Positions 1 through 5,067 of a stretch of DNA of 7,376 nt are shown one piece after another. The DNA is taken from positions 1 through 7,376 of the forward strand of contig JAUSPL010000349.1 of NCBI GenBank assembly GCA_030656535.1, given 5' to 3'. Made by a program: the position numbers and the translations under genes. How positions within the stretch are numbered: position 1 is the stretch's first letter; the number at the start of each line of letters is the position of its first letter. The stretch comes from Gemmobacter sp. (GTDB lineage: Bacteria > Pseudomonadota > Alphaproteobacteria > Rhodobacterales > Rhodobacteraceae). The notes beneath the pieces were generated by a model that was not told the DNA's origin, did no database searches, and saw only the letters and a program-made list of their open reading frames with translations.

Positions 1-410
1 CGGCATCGCATCAGGCCGTGATGCGCGCCGCAGCGCTGGATTCACGTGTCGATCGGATTTTTGTTGCGGCAGCGGTCAAGATCGAGATGTGCAAGACCGC
101 AACCCGTGCCGATACCAAATGGTTGCAAAAGATCCGGCCCATCTATGGCCACGATTCCCACTTTCACGTCAGACTGAAGTGCCCCTCGGGGTCCAACGCT
201 TGCGAAACCCAGTCGCCGACGGTTTCCGAACTGTCCAAGGGCGGAAACGGCTGTGACGAAACCCTTCAGTGGTGGGTGACAGACTACCTGAACCCGCCAA
301 AAGCCGACCCGAAAAAGCCCAAGGTCCCCGCGCCGCGCCAACGTGGCCCGCGCGATTACACGATGGCCGATCTGCCCAAATCATGCGCCGCCGTTCTGTC
401 CTCGCGCTGA
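1..410 (+). CDS. mepA: Penicillin-insensitive murein endopeptidase MepA, C-terminal part (5' end outside window)
   Basis: The reading frame is open from the window edge (first full codon at 3) to TGA at 408-410, giving 135 residues of the C-terminal half. It carries the signature GHDSHFHVRLKCP, encoded at about 147-185. Its three histidines have H-x2-H-x-H spacing, as in the E. coli MepA zinc site (His206/209/211 in that family). A cysteine-rich stretch (CPSGSNAC, then GC) and an aromatic pair (QWW) follow, as expected for this LAS-type metallopeptidase. The family is periplasmic and cuts D-Ala-mDAP cross-links in murein. The other zinc ligands and the signal peptide lie upstream of the window. 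The proline/lysine-rich tail before the final MADLPKSCAAVL segment is low complexity. The stop lies 28 bases inside the next gene, which suggests co-transcription. Family assignment is secure; start and full length are unknown. Confidence 0.9.
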   Translation, partial: ASHQAVMRAAALDSRVDRIFVAAAVKIEMCKTATRADTKWLQKIRPIYGHDSHFHVRLKCPSGSNACETQSPTVSELSKGGNGCDETLQWWVTDYLNPPKADPKKPKVPAPRQRGPRDYTMADLPKSCAAVLSSR

Positions 411-1267
411 TCGCGTGCGCAGCCCTTTCGCCCGCGCTTGCGTTGGACGGGACAGGCGGAGCAGAGTTCAACGGCTCGGCGCGGTGGCGCGCATCTGACA
501 CCAGAATAGGCGGGGTGTCGGCCATCCACGTCTATGACGACGGTGTCCGGTTCCTTGCGCTCAGCGACCGTGGCAGGCTTATCTCGGGGCGGTTCATCCG
601 CGACGCGCAGGGTCGCATTGCATCGGTCACGGTCGATGCGATCCACGCACTGAAGGGGACAGATGGCAAAACGCTGGCCATCGAGGATGCCGACAGCGAA
701 GGCATCGCCGTCGGTCCCGACGGACGGATCTATGTGTCGTTCGAAGGTTTGCGCGTCGCCCGCGTGCTGGCCTATGATCGCGTCGATGGCCCCGCAACTG
801 CACTTCCCCGTGCCCCGGAATTCGTCAAGATGCGCCTGAACAAGGCACTGGAATCCCTTGCCATCGACCAGCATGGCCGCCTGCACACCCTGCCCGAGGA
901 CACTGATGGCGACCGTTTTCCGCTATTCAGGCTAGACGGGAACCAGTGGAAAGTCATTGCGCACCTGGCCCGATTGGACAGCTTTCTGCCCGTTTCTGCG
1001 GATTTTGGCCCCGATGGCCGTTTCTATATATTAGAGCGTGATTTTCGCGTGCCCGCAGGGTTTTCCACGCGGCTGCGCCGTTTTGCGCCTGGGGACTGGA
1101 CCAGTCCTGAAACGTTGATCCATACCCGTGGTGGGCGGTTCGGAAACCTTGAGGGCATGTCGGTGACCTACGACACCAACCGTCGCCTGCGCGTGACGAT
1201 GGTATCGGATGACAATTTCCTGCCCATTCAGCGGGCTGAAATCATCGAGTATTTTTTGCCTGCCTGA
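383..1267 (+). CDS. Secreted esterase-like activity of phytase family protein
   Basis: This is a 294-residue protein. Residues 1-20 form a signal peptide: MRRRS, a hydrophobic core, then SPALA with predicted cleavage before LDGTGG. The rest shows repeated beta-propeller-like strands with a conserved acidic/glycine pattern. These are SDRGRLISGRF (61-71), EDADSEGIAVGPDGRIYVSFEG (101-122, a key block), ALESLAIDQHGRLHTLPE (155-172), SADFGPDGRFYILERDF (205-221) and GNLEGMSV (254-261). These are hallmarks of the 'esterase-like activity of phytase' domain (PF13449 type), whose physiological substrate is mostly unproven. The frame is open upstream to a GTG at 269, but only the ATG at 383 puts the signal peptide at the N terminus, so I chose it. 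No strong SD precedes it. It overlaps mepA by 28 bases, so translational coupling is likely. The likely location is the periplasm. Confidence 0.8.
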   Translation: MRRRSVLALIACAALSPALALDGTGGAEFNGSARWRASDTRIGGVSAIHVYDDGVRFLALSDRGRLISGRFIRDAQGRIASVTVDAIHALKGTDGKTLAIEDADSEGIAVGPDGRIYVSFEGLRVARVLAYDRVDGPATALPRAPEFVKMRLNKALESLAIDQHGRLHTLPEDTDGDRFPLFRLDGNQWKVIAHLARLDSFLPVSADFGPDGRFYILERDFRVPAGFSTRLRRFAPGDWTSPETLIHTRGGRFGNLEGMSVTYDTNRRLRVTMVSDDNFLPIQRAEIIEYFLPA

Positions 1268-1352
1268 ACCCGTCCCGCATATCGCCACGACCATCCGGGT
1301 ACCGGGCCTCGCCCCCCTGACGGCGGGCTACTCATGTCTGGCCGAAGGCCTC

Positions 1353-1390
1353 AGGACGGCAAGGGTTGCACAGCAGGGAACCGGCGTCCT
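1353..1390 (+). repeat. Inverted repeat / hairpin in the yhhQ leader
   Basis: AGGACG (1353-1358) pairs with CGTCCT (1385-1390). Inside, GGTT (1364-1367) pairs with AACC (1379-1382) around a small TGC-ACA-GCA core. No T-run follows, so it is a poor terminator for the upstream gene. In DNA this GC-rich a 6-bp repeat can occur by chance. The rest of 1268-1416 shows no gene or motif that I can name. Confidence 0.3.
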
Positions 1391-1417
1391 TTCGGAACAC
1401 GGGTACATGCGGCATTC

Positions 1418-1446
1418 TTGACCCGGCGCGGATGCAGCGCTAAAGC
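1418..1446 (+). promoter_or_regulatory. Possible sigma-70-type promoter for yhhQ
   Basis: TTGACC (1418-1423) matches the -35 consensus in 5 of 6 positions. It is followed after exactly 17 bases by TAAAGC (1441-1446), a weak -10. A start near 1453 would give a short leader consisting of a CCCGGT/ACCGGG hairpin and the pseudoknot described next. The -10 is weak, and the -35 sits inside an inverted repeat, so this is tentative. Confidence 0.3.
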
Positions 1447-1472
1447 AGCGCGTCCCGGTGTGGTACCGGGGT

Positions 1473-1500
1473 CAAGTCTCCGCGACCTTGTAAAAACGGA
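1473..1500 (+). promoter_or_regulatory. preQ1-I-type riboswitch candidate controlling yhhQ translation
   Basis: The sequence folds as an H-type pseudoknot. P1 is CAAG (1473-1476) with CTTG (1487-1490). P2 is TCCG (1479-1482) with CGGA (1497-1500). The linker between P1 and P2 is TAAAAA (1491-1496). This is the layout of the small preQ1-I aptamer: P1 closed by G-C, then U (1477) after the 5' strand and C (1486) just before the 3' strand. These match U6 and C17, which contact the ligand in the B. subtilis aptamer, and an A-rich tail follows. The B. subtilis P2 UAG/CUA is replaced here by CCG/CGG, so pairing is kept. The P2 3' strand contains GGA, the only SD-like element before the ATG at 1508, so ligand binding should block translation. 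The downstream gene is a queuosine-precursor transporter, a known preQ1-riboswitch target. P1 is short (4 bp), which keeps this at candidate level. Confidence 0.6.
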
Positions 1501-1507
1501 AAACATC

Positions 1508-2131
1508 ATGTCCCGCTATCCTCTGCCCGGCATCATCGCCATGGCTGCTGTTGTCGTCTCCTCCAATATTCTGGTGCAGTTCCTGTTCGGCCAATGGCTG
1601 ACATGGGGCGCATTTACCTATCCGCTGGCCTTTCTGGTCACTGACGTCATGAACCGCGTTTATGGCCCCGCCGCCGCCCGCCGTGTGGTGTTCGCCGGGT
1701 TTGCTGTCGGGCTTGGCTGTTCGCTGGTTGGCACGATGATCGTGGGCGAGTTCGGACCGCTGGTGACCCTTCGCATCGCATTGGGGTCGGCGCTGGCGTT
1801 CCTGGCCGCGCAAATGCTGGATGTCGCGGTGTTCGACCGCCTGCGCGCAGGGGCATGGTGGCGCGCGCCGCTGGCCTCCACCCTGGTCGGGTCCAGCGTT
1901 GACACAGCCCTGTTCTTTTCCATTGCGTTTTCAGGGGCTTTGACCGCGCTCGAGCCCGGAAATGACGTGTCGTGGGCCGCCGAGCCACTGCCTCTTCTGG
2001 GCGTTGGCCCGGTTGTTCCGCTTTGGGTTTCACTGGCTGTGGCCGACTGGAGTGTGAAACTTGCATTGGCAGTGATCGCACTGGTGCCATTTCGCCTAAT
2101 TGTGCGGCAGCTTAGCGCACGGGTAGCGTAA
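1508..2131 (+). CDS. yhhQ: Queuosine precursor transporter, VUT/YhhQ family
   Basis: This 207-residue, very hydrophobic protein has about five to six membrane segments (roughly residues 8-28, 34-48, 58-79, 88-106, 122-144 and 168-197). Family blocks are clear: SSNILVQ (18-24), TWGAFTYPLAFLVTDVMNR (32-50), YGPAAARRVVFAGF (52-65), QMLDVAVFDRLR (102-113), WWRAPLASTLVGSSVDTALFF (117-137) and the late VADWSVKL (178-185). These align with remembered E. coli YhhQ blocks such as TWGAF, FLATDL and ILDVHVFNRLR. YhhQ imports the 7-deazaguanine precursors preQ0 and preQ1 across the inner membrane for tRNA queuosine synthesis. The frame is open back to 1334, but that extension has no membrane or family character. 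The ATG at 1508 fits the family length and sits 7 bases after the SD-like GGA. Its leader carries a preQ1-I-type pseudoknot, which agrees with the function. Confidence 0.88.
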   Translation: MSRYPLPGIIAMAAVVVSSNILVQFLFGQWLTWGAFTYPLAFLVTDVMNRVYGPAAARRVVFAGFAVGLGCSLVGTMIVGEFGPLVTLRIALGSALAFLAAQMLDVAVFDRLRAGAWWRAPLASTLVGSSVDTALFFSIAFSGALTALEPGNDVSWAAEPLPLLGVGPVVPLWVSLAVADWSVKLALAVIALVPFRLIVRQLSARVA

Positions 2132-2137
2132 AAAGGT

Positions 2138-2159
2138 TTGACAACCACAAAATATGTGG
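2138..2159 (+). promoter_or_regulatory. TTGACA box overlapped by a short dyad (possible promoter/operator)
   Basis: A perfect -35-like TTGACA (2138-2143) starts 6 bases after the yhhQ stop. It is followed by the dyad CCACA (2145-2149), AAATA, TGTGG (2155-2159). A promoter here would drive the structured RNA downstream, and a protein on the dyad could block it. No convincing -10 lies 16-18 bases downstream (the sequence there is AGCCTG), so the promoter call is weak. Confidence 0.3.
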
Positions 2160-2186
2160 CAGCCTGACCCTATCGGAAACGCAATG

Positions 2187-2200
2187 AAAGGAGGTGGTCC
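2187..2200 (+). promoter_or_regulatory. Extended Shine-Dalgarno complementary to the whole 16S 3' tail
   Basis: AAAGGAGGTGGTCC can pair with all 14 bases of the canonical bacterial 16S 3' end (GGATCACCTCCTTT), with one G-U. The AGGAGG core (2189-2194) lies 7 bases before GTG at 2202, an ideal distance. No other gene in this window has an SD nearly this long. Confidence 0.7.
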
Positions 2201-2201
2201 A

Positions 2202-2258
2202 GTGTCTAGAGTGAGTGTGGAGACAGGTTTCAGGACAATCGGGGGGGCCGAGGCCTAA
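2202..2258 (+). CDS. Micropeptide ORF, 18 residues (24 if started at ATG 2184)
   Basis: GTG at 2202 follows the extended SD at ideal spacing. The frame runs to TAA at 2256-2258 and would encode MSRVSVETGFRTIGGAEA. An in-frame ATG at 2184 would add MKGGGP, but the SD would then be inside the ORF and only a weak GGAA precedes it, so I prefer GTG. The peptide is not hydrophobic, has no recognisable motif, and lacks a run of one amino acid that would suggest classical attenuation. A run of seven G spans 2241-2247 within it. The start codon and SD are buried in the long-range stem of the surrounding RNA, so translation would need that stem to open. The RNA may instead use the SD only for ribosome contact. 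I know no function for it. Confidence 0.4.
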   Translation: MSRVSVETGFRTIGGAEA

Positions 2259-2325
2259 GGGCAGCCCCAAAGGTTCAGAACCCCGACTGGGCATCGCCCT
2301 AACTGGACCATCTTCGAAGATCTCG

Positions 2326-2365
2326 GAAAGGGTTGCGCTTTGCGCAACCCTTTCTCTTTGTTGTC
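2326..2365 (+). terminator. Strong Rho-independent terminator
   Basis: A perfect 13-bp stem GAAAGGGTTGCGC (2326-2338) / GCGCAACCCTTTC (2342-2354) with a TTT loop is followed by the T-rich tract TCTTTGTTGTC. It ends the structured RNA and any yhhQ read-through, and separates both from arfB. I see no upstream segment that could act as an antiterminator for either arm. Confidence 0.9.
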
Positions 2366-2411
2366 TGCGCCCGGTCTTTTCACCTCCGGCGCGATTGGAT
2401 AGCGTCCCTTT

Positions 2412-2834
2412 ATGCTGCGTATCACCGACACCTTGTTCATCGCCGACTGGGAGCTTTCGGAAAGCTTCACCCGCTCGCAGGGACCGGGCGGGCAAAACGT
2501 CAACAAGGTGGAAACCGCGGTAGAGCTGCGGTTCGAGGCCGAGCGGTCGCCCCATCTGCCCGCGCCGGTCAAGACACGGTTGAAACGAATCGCAGGGCGC
2601 CGCTGGACGCTGGACGGCGCCATCGTGATCCGCGCCGAGGAGACACGCAGCCAGGCACGCAACCGGGAAATGGCGCGCGAGCGGCTGGTGGAAATGATCC
2701 GCGAGGCGCTGGTCGCCCCTAAACGCCGGATCGCAACCCGCCCGACCTTGGGCAGCCAGCGGCGGCGCGTCACAGCAAAAGTTCAGCGCGGCGCAGTGAA
2801 ATCACTGCGAGGACGAGTGGAGGATGACGAATGA
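2412..2834 (+). CDS. arfB: Alternative ribosome-rescue aminoacyl-tRNA hydrolase ArfB (YaeJ)
   Basis: This is a 140-residue protein, the same length as E. coli ArfB. The catalytic GGQ (26-28) lies in the typical block SQGPGGQNVNKVETAVELRF (22-41). A second conserved block is IVIRAEETRSQARNREMA (71-88). The C terminus is the basic tail from KRRIATRP through GSQRRR to KSLRGRV, which in ArfB enters the empty mRNA channel of stalled ribosomes. It releases peptides from non-stop ribosomes and shares the GGQ domain of class I release factors, but lacks their stop-codon reading domains. The basic tail separates it from true release factors. The SD before ATG 2412 is weak (TTGGAT, spacing 12), and no clear promoter lies between the terminator and the gene. 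Its TGA overlaps the next ATG (ATGA), so it heads the downstream operon. Confidence 0.92.
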   Translation: MLRITDTLFIADWELSESFTRSQGPGGQNVNKVETAVELRFEAERSPHLPAPVKTRLKRIAGRRWTLDGAIVIRAEETRSQARNREMARERLVEMIREALVAPKRRIATRPTLGSQRRRVTAKVQRGAVKSLRGRVEDDE

Positions 2835-4105
2835 CGGATGACTTGATCGCGCGGCGCGCCCGGCTTATGGGCCCCAACGTGCCAACATTCTATCGCAACC
2901 CCGTGCATATCGTGCGGGGCGAAGGCGTCTGGCTTTGGGATGCCTCAGGCAAGCGGTATCTGGATTGCTATAACAACGTCCCGCACGTGGGCCACTGTCA
3001 CCCCCGTGTGGTGCAGGCGATGTGCGCACAAGCGGCCACATTGAACACGCATACAAGGTATCTGCACGATCTGGTGCTGGACTACATCGAACGGCTGACC
3101 GGAACTTTGGGTCACGGCATTTCGCAAGCGATCATGACTTGCACAGGGTCCGAAGCGAACGACATCGCCCTGCGCATGGCACAGGCTGTGACCGGCAAGC
3201 GCGGCATCATCGCCACCGACAACACCTATCATGGCAACACGGCTGCCGTGTCGGTTCTGTCCACCCGTCGCCCGCCCATCGGGGGCTATCCGGGCCACGT
3301 CCGGCTGGTGCCTGCGCCAGATTCCGTGCGCCCCGTGGGGGGAACGCTGGATGGCCAGGCCACCGCCTTTGCCACCAATGTCGCCCGCGCCATCGAGGAA
3401 CTGGAGGCTGCGGGCCACGGCTTTTCCGGCATGATGCTGTGCCCGACCTTTGCCAACGAGGGCCTGCCCGATCTGCCCCCCGGATTTCTTGATCCCACGG
3501 TCGCTGTCATTCGCCGCGCAGGCGGGTTGCTGATCGCCGACGAGGTGCAGCCCGGCTTTGGCCGCTGTGGCAGCCATTTATGGGGGCACGACCGCATGGG
3601 GTTTGCCCCTGACGTCGTGACCATAGGCAAGCCGATGGCAAACGGTCATCCTGTTGCGGCTGTGCTTGCCCGTCCCGATGTGATGTCAGCGTTCCGCGAA
3701 GCGTTCGGGTATTTCAACACCTTCGGCGGCAACCCGGTGTCGGCGGCGGCCTGTCTGGCCGTGCTCGACGTGCTGCGGGATGAAGGTCTGGTGGAAAATG
3801 CGCAATCTGTGGGGGCTTATGCGCTGGACAGGATGCGCGCGCTGCGCCACCCGTGGCTGGTGCAGGCGCGCGGGACCGGGCTGTTCTTTGGTGTCGAGTT
3901 TGTCACCGACAAGGGCGAACCCGCGACCGAGTTCGTGTCCGAACTGGTGGAGCGTATGGTCGCGCGCGGTTTCATTCTGAACAAGATCGGGCGCCACGGG
4001 AATACATTGAAAATACGCCCCCCGATGCCGTTTTCGCGCGAGAATGCCGATTCTGTCGCCGACGCACTGGGGCAGGTGCTGGCTGAAACCCCGATGACCC
4101 CATGA
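2831..4105 (+). CDS. Class III PLP-dependent aminotransferase, AGXT2-like / amino-phosphate phospho-lyase type
   Basis: This 424-residue fold-type I PLP enzyme has a clear set of landmarks: NPVHIVRGEGVWLWD (23-37), YLDCYNNVPHVGHCHPRVV (43-61), LNTHTRYLHD (71-80), GSEAND (106-111), the YHGNT loop (133-137), LIADEVQPGFGR (234-245; Asp237 contacts the PLP ring nitrogen), Schiff-base Lys267 in IGKPMANG, and FNTFGGNPVSAAA (295-307). The NNVPHVGHCHP and NTHTRYLHD blocks are those of the AGXT2/AGXT2L branch. That branch includes alanine-glyoxylate aminotransferase 2, ethanolamine-phosphate phospho-lyase and phosphohydroxylysine phospho-lyase. Annotation pipelines would often label it 'aspartate aminotransferase family'. 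The start overlaps the arfB stop (ATGA), with SD GGAGG (2819-2823) 7 bases upstream. The next gene is a kinase, so I favour phospho-lyase over plain transamination. The substrate is unknown. Confidence 0.88.
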   Translation: MTDDLIARRARLMGPNVPTFYRNPVHIVRGEGVWLWDASGKRYLDCYNNVPHVGHCHPRVVQAMCAQAATLNTHTRYLHDLVLDYIERLTGTLGHGISQAIMTCTGSEANDIALRMAQAVTGKRGIIATDNTYHGNTAAVSVLSTRRPPIGGYPGHVRLVPAPDSVRPVGGTLDGQATAFATNVARAIEELEAAGHGFSGMMLCPTFANEGLPDLPPGFLDPTVAVIRRAGGLLIADEVQPGFGRCGSHLWGHDRMGFAPDVVTIGKPMANGHPVAAVLARPDVMSAFREAFGYFNTFGGNPVSAAACLAVLDVLRDEGLVENAQSVGAYALDRMRALRHPWLVQARGTGLFFGVEFVTDKGEPATEFVSELVERMVARGFILNKIGRHGNTLKIRPPMPFSRENADSVADALGQVLAETPMTP

Positions 4106-5067
4106 CCCAGGACGCAGTCGAAGCGGCACCCCGCTGGCGCCTTTCCAATCTGCACCTGATCGTTGACCGCGAAAACGCTGTCTATGCCGCGACGCGGCCC
4201 GCCGGTCGGGCCGCCCTGCGATTGCACCGCGTCGGATATCAGTCGCAGTCGGCAATTCAATCAGAGCTGTGGTGGTGCGCGGCGCTGGCAGAGGCGGGCG
4301 CCCCCGTTCCGCGGGCGATCCCGGCGACGGACGGGGCCTTGCTGCACCGGCTGTCCTCGGGACGGCTGGTTTCGGTCATTGATTGGGTTGACGGTCCTGC
4401 GATGGGTGCCGCCGGGGTGCCGTTGCCCGGCACCCCCCCGTCACAAGCCAGCCTGCACCGCGCGGTTGGCGCCATGGTTGCGCGGGTCCATGACGCATCA
4501 GATTCGCTGGTGCTGCCCGCCGAATTCAGCCGTCCGGCCTGGGACGTGGACGGGCTGACCGGCGAGGTCCCGTTCTGGGGCCGATTCTGGGACCATCCCG
4601 ACCTGACGCCCCCCGAGCGCGCGTTGCTGTCGGACACCAGAGTCTGGCTGTCAAAGTCTTTGACAGACTATCAAGCGGCGGGCGGGGACTTTGGGCTGAT
4701 CCTCGCCGATGTCTTGCGCGAAAATGTCTTGATCGGACCGGAAGGGCCCGTATTGATCGACTTTGACGATGCAGGGTGGGGGTTCCGGCTTTATGACCTT
4801 GGTACCGTGCTCTCGCAGTGCCTGTCCGAACCCTGCTTGCCACTGATCGCACAGGCGCTGGTTGCAGGCTATGCAGAGGTGCGTCCCCTGACCGCAGCAG
4901 ACCGCGCAATGGTGCCGGTGTTCACGCTGGCAAGGTGCTGCGCGTCCGTGGGCTGGACGATGCCGCGCCTTTCCCCAGATGACCCGATCCGGCGGCGCCA
5001 TATCGATCGCGCGACCCGGATTGCCCGGCAGGTTCTGTCGGGCAATGTTGGATGGTGGTCGCCATGA
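4102..5067 (+). CDS. Phosphotransferase (aminoglycoside phosphotransferase/choline kinase fold)
   Basis: This 321-residue protein has an APH-type kinase layout. An N-terminal nucleotide-binding lobe contains VDRENAVYAA (21-30), ALRLHRVGY (38-46) and a helix with Glu55 in SELWWC. The hinge region is VSVIDWVDGP (90-99). A C-terminal lobe carries the catalytic loop LILADVLRENVLI (199-211; Asp203, Asn208) and the metal-binding IDFDDAGWG (219-227; Asp220). The usual His of the HxD catalytic motif is Leu201 here. The family phosphorylates small hydroxyl-bearing molecules such as choline, homoserine, hydroxylysine or aminoglycosides. There is no reason to call this one a resistance gene. Start and stop overlap both neighbours by ATGA. 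Placement directly after a phospho-lyase-like PLP enzyme suggests that it makes that enzyme's phosphorylated substrate. Confidence 0.82.
   Translation: MTQDAVEAAPRWRLSNLHLIVDRENAVYAATRPAGRAALRLHRVGYQSQSAIQSELWWCAALAEAGAPVPRAIPATDGALLHRLSSGRLVSVIDWVDGPAMGAAGVPLPGTPPSQASLHRAVGAMVARVHDASDSLVLPAEFSRPAWDVDGLTGEVPFWGRFWDHPDLTPPERALLSDTRVWLSKSLTDYQAAGGDFGLILADVLRENVLIGPEGPVLIDFDDAGWGFRLYDLGTVLSQCLSEPCLPLIAQALVAGYAEVRPLTAADRAMVPVFTLARCCASVGWTMPRLSPDDPIRRRHIDRATRIARQVLSGNVGWWSP

Larger units (their letters stand above)
2184..2354 (+). ncRNA. Structured RNA / leader with masked extended SD and intrinsic terminator
   Basis: This segment is unusually rich in exact pairings. A 14-bp long-range stem joins GGAGGTGGTCCAGT (2190-2203) to ACTGGACCATCTTC (2302-2315), with 12 Watson-Crick pairs and 2 G-U pairs. 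It encloses smaller elements: GGGGC/GCCCC (2244-2248 with 2264-2268) holding GCC-TAAG-GGC (2253-2262), GGTT-CAG-AACC (2272-2282) and GGGC-ATC-GCCC (2289-2299). The 3' arm of the long stem overlaps a competing local palindrome, ATCTTCGAAGAT (2310-2321). The unit ends in a strong terminator. I cannot assign it to a known family. It could be a free small RNA, a dual-function RNA encoding a micropeptide, or the terminated leader of arfB. The transcription start is not resolved. Confidence 0.55.

Noticed and set aside
269..382. Upstream in-frame extension of the phytase-fold gene from GTG 269
   Set aside because: It would bury the signal peptide 38 residues inside the protein, and the added stretch is just the mepA tail read in another frame.
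1334..1507. In-frame extension of yhhQ from ATG 1334
   Set aside because: The 58 added residues are basic, non-hydrophobic and unlike the YhhQ family. The region is better explained as leader with promoter and riboswitch.
2272..2282. T-arm-like GGTTCAGAACC suggesting a tRNA
   Set aside because: It is a 4-bp hairpin with a 3-base loop; no acceptor stem, anticodon arm or CCA lies around it.
2184..2325. SRP RNA, tmRNA, 6S RNA or a TPP/cobalamin/FMN riboswitch
   Set aside because: None of the signature sequences that I know for these RNAs is present.
2333..2722. Plus-strand open frame overlapping the terminator and arfB
   Set aside because: It begins inside the terminator hairpin and overlaps the convincing arfB frame; the product is low-complexity Arg/Gly.
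2112..2773. Long minus-strand open frames across the yhhQ-arfB gap and arfB
   Set aside because: They are shadows of GC-rich coding and structured sequence, are dominated by Arg/Ser/Pro, and show no family motif or SD.
4102..5067. Antibiotic resistance (aminoglycoside phosphotransferase) gene
   Set aside because: Only the fold is shared. The operon partner is a metabolic PLP enzyme, and no mobile element or resistance context is present.
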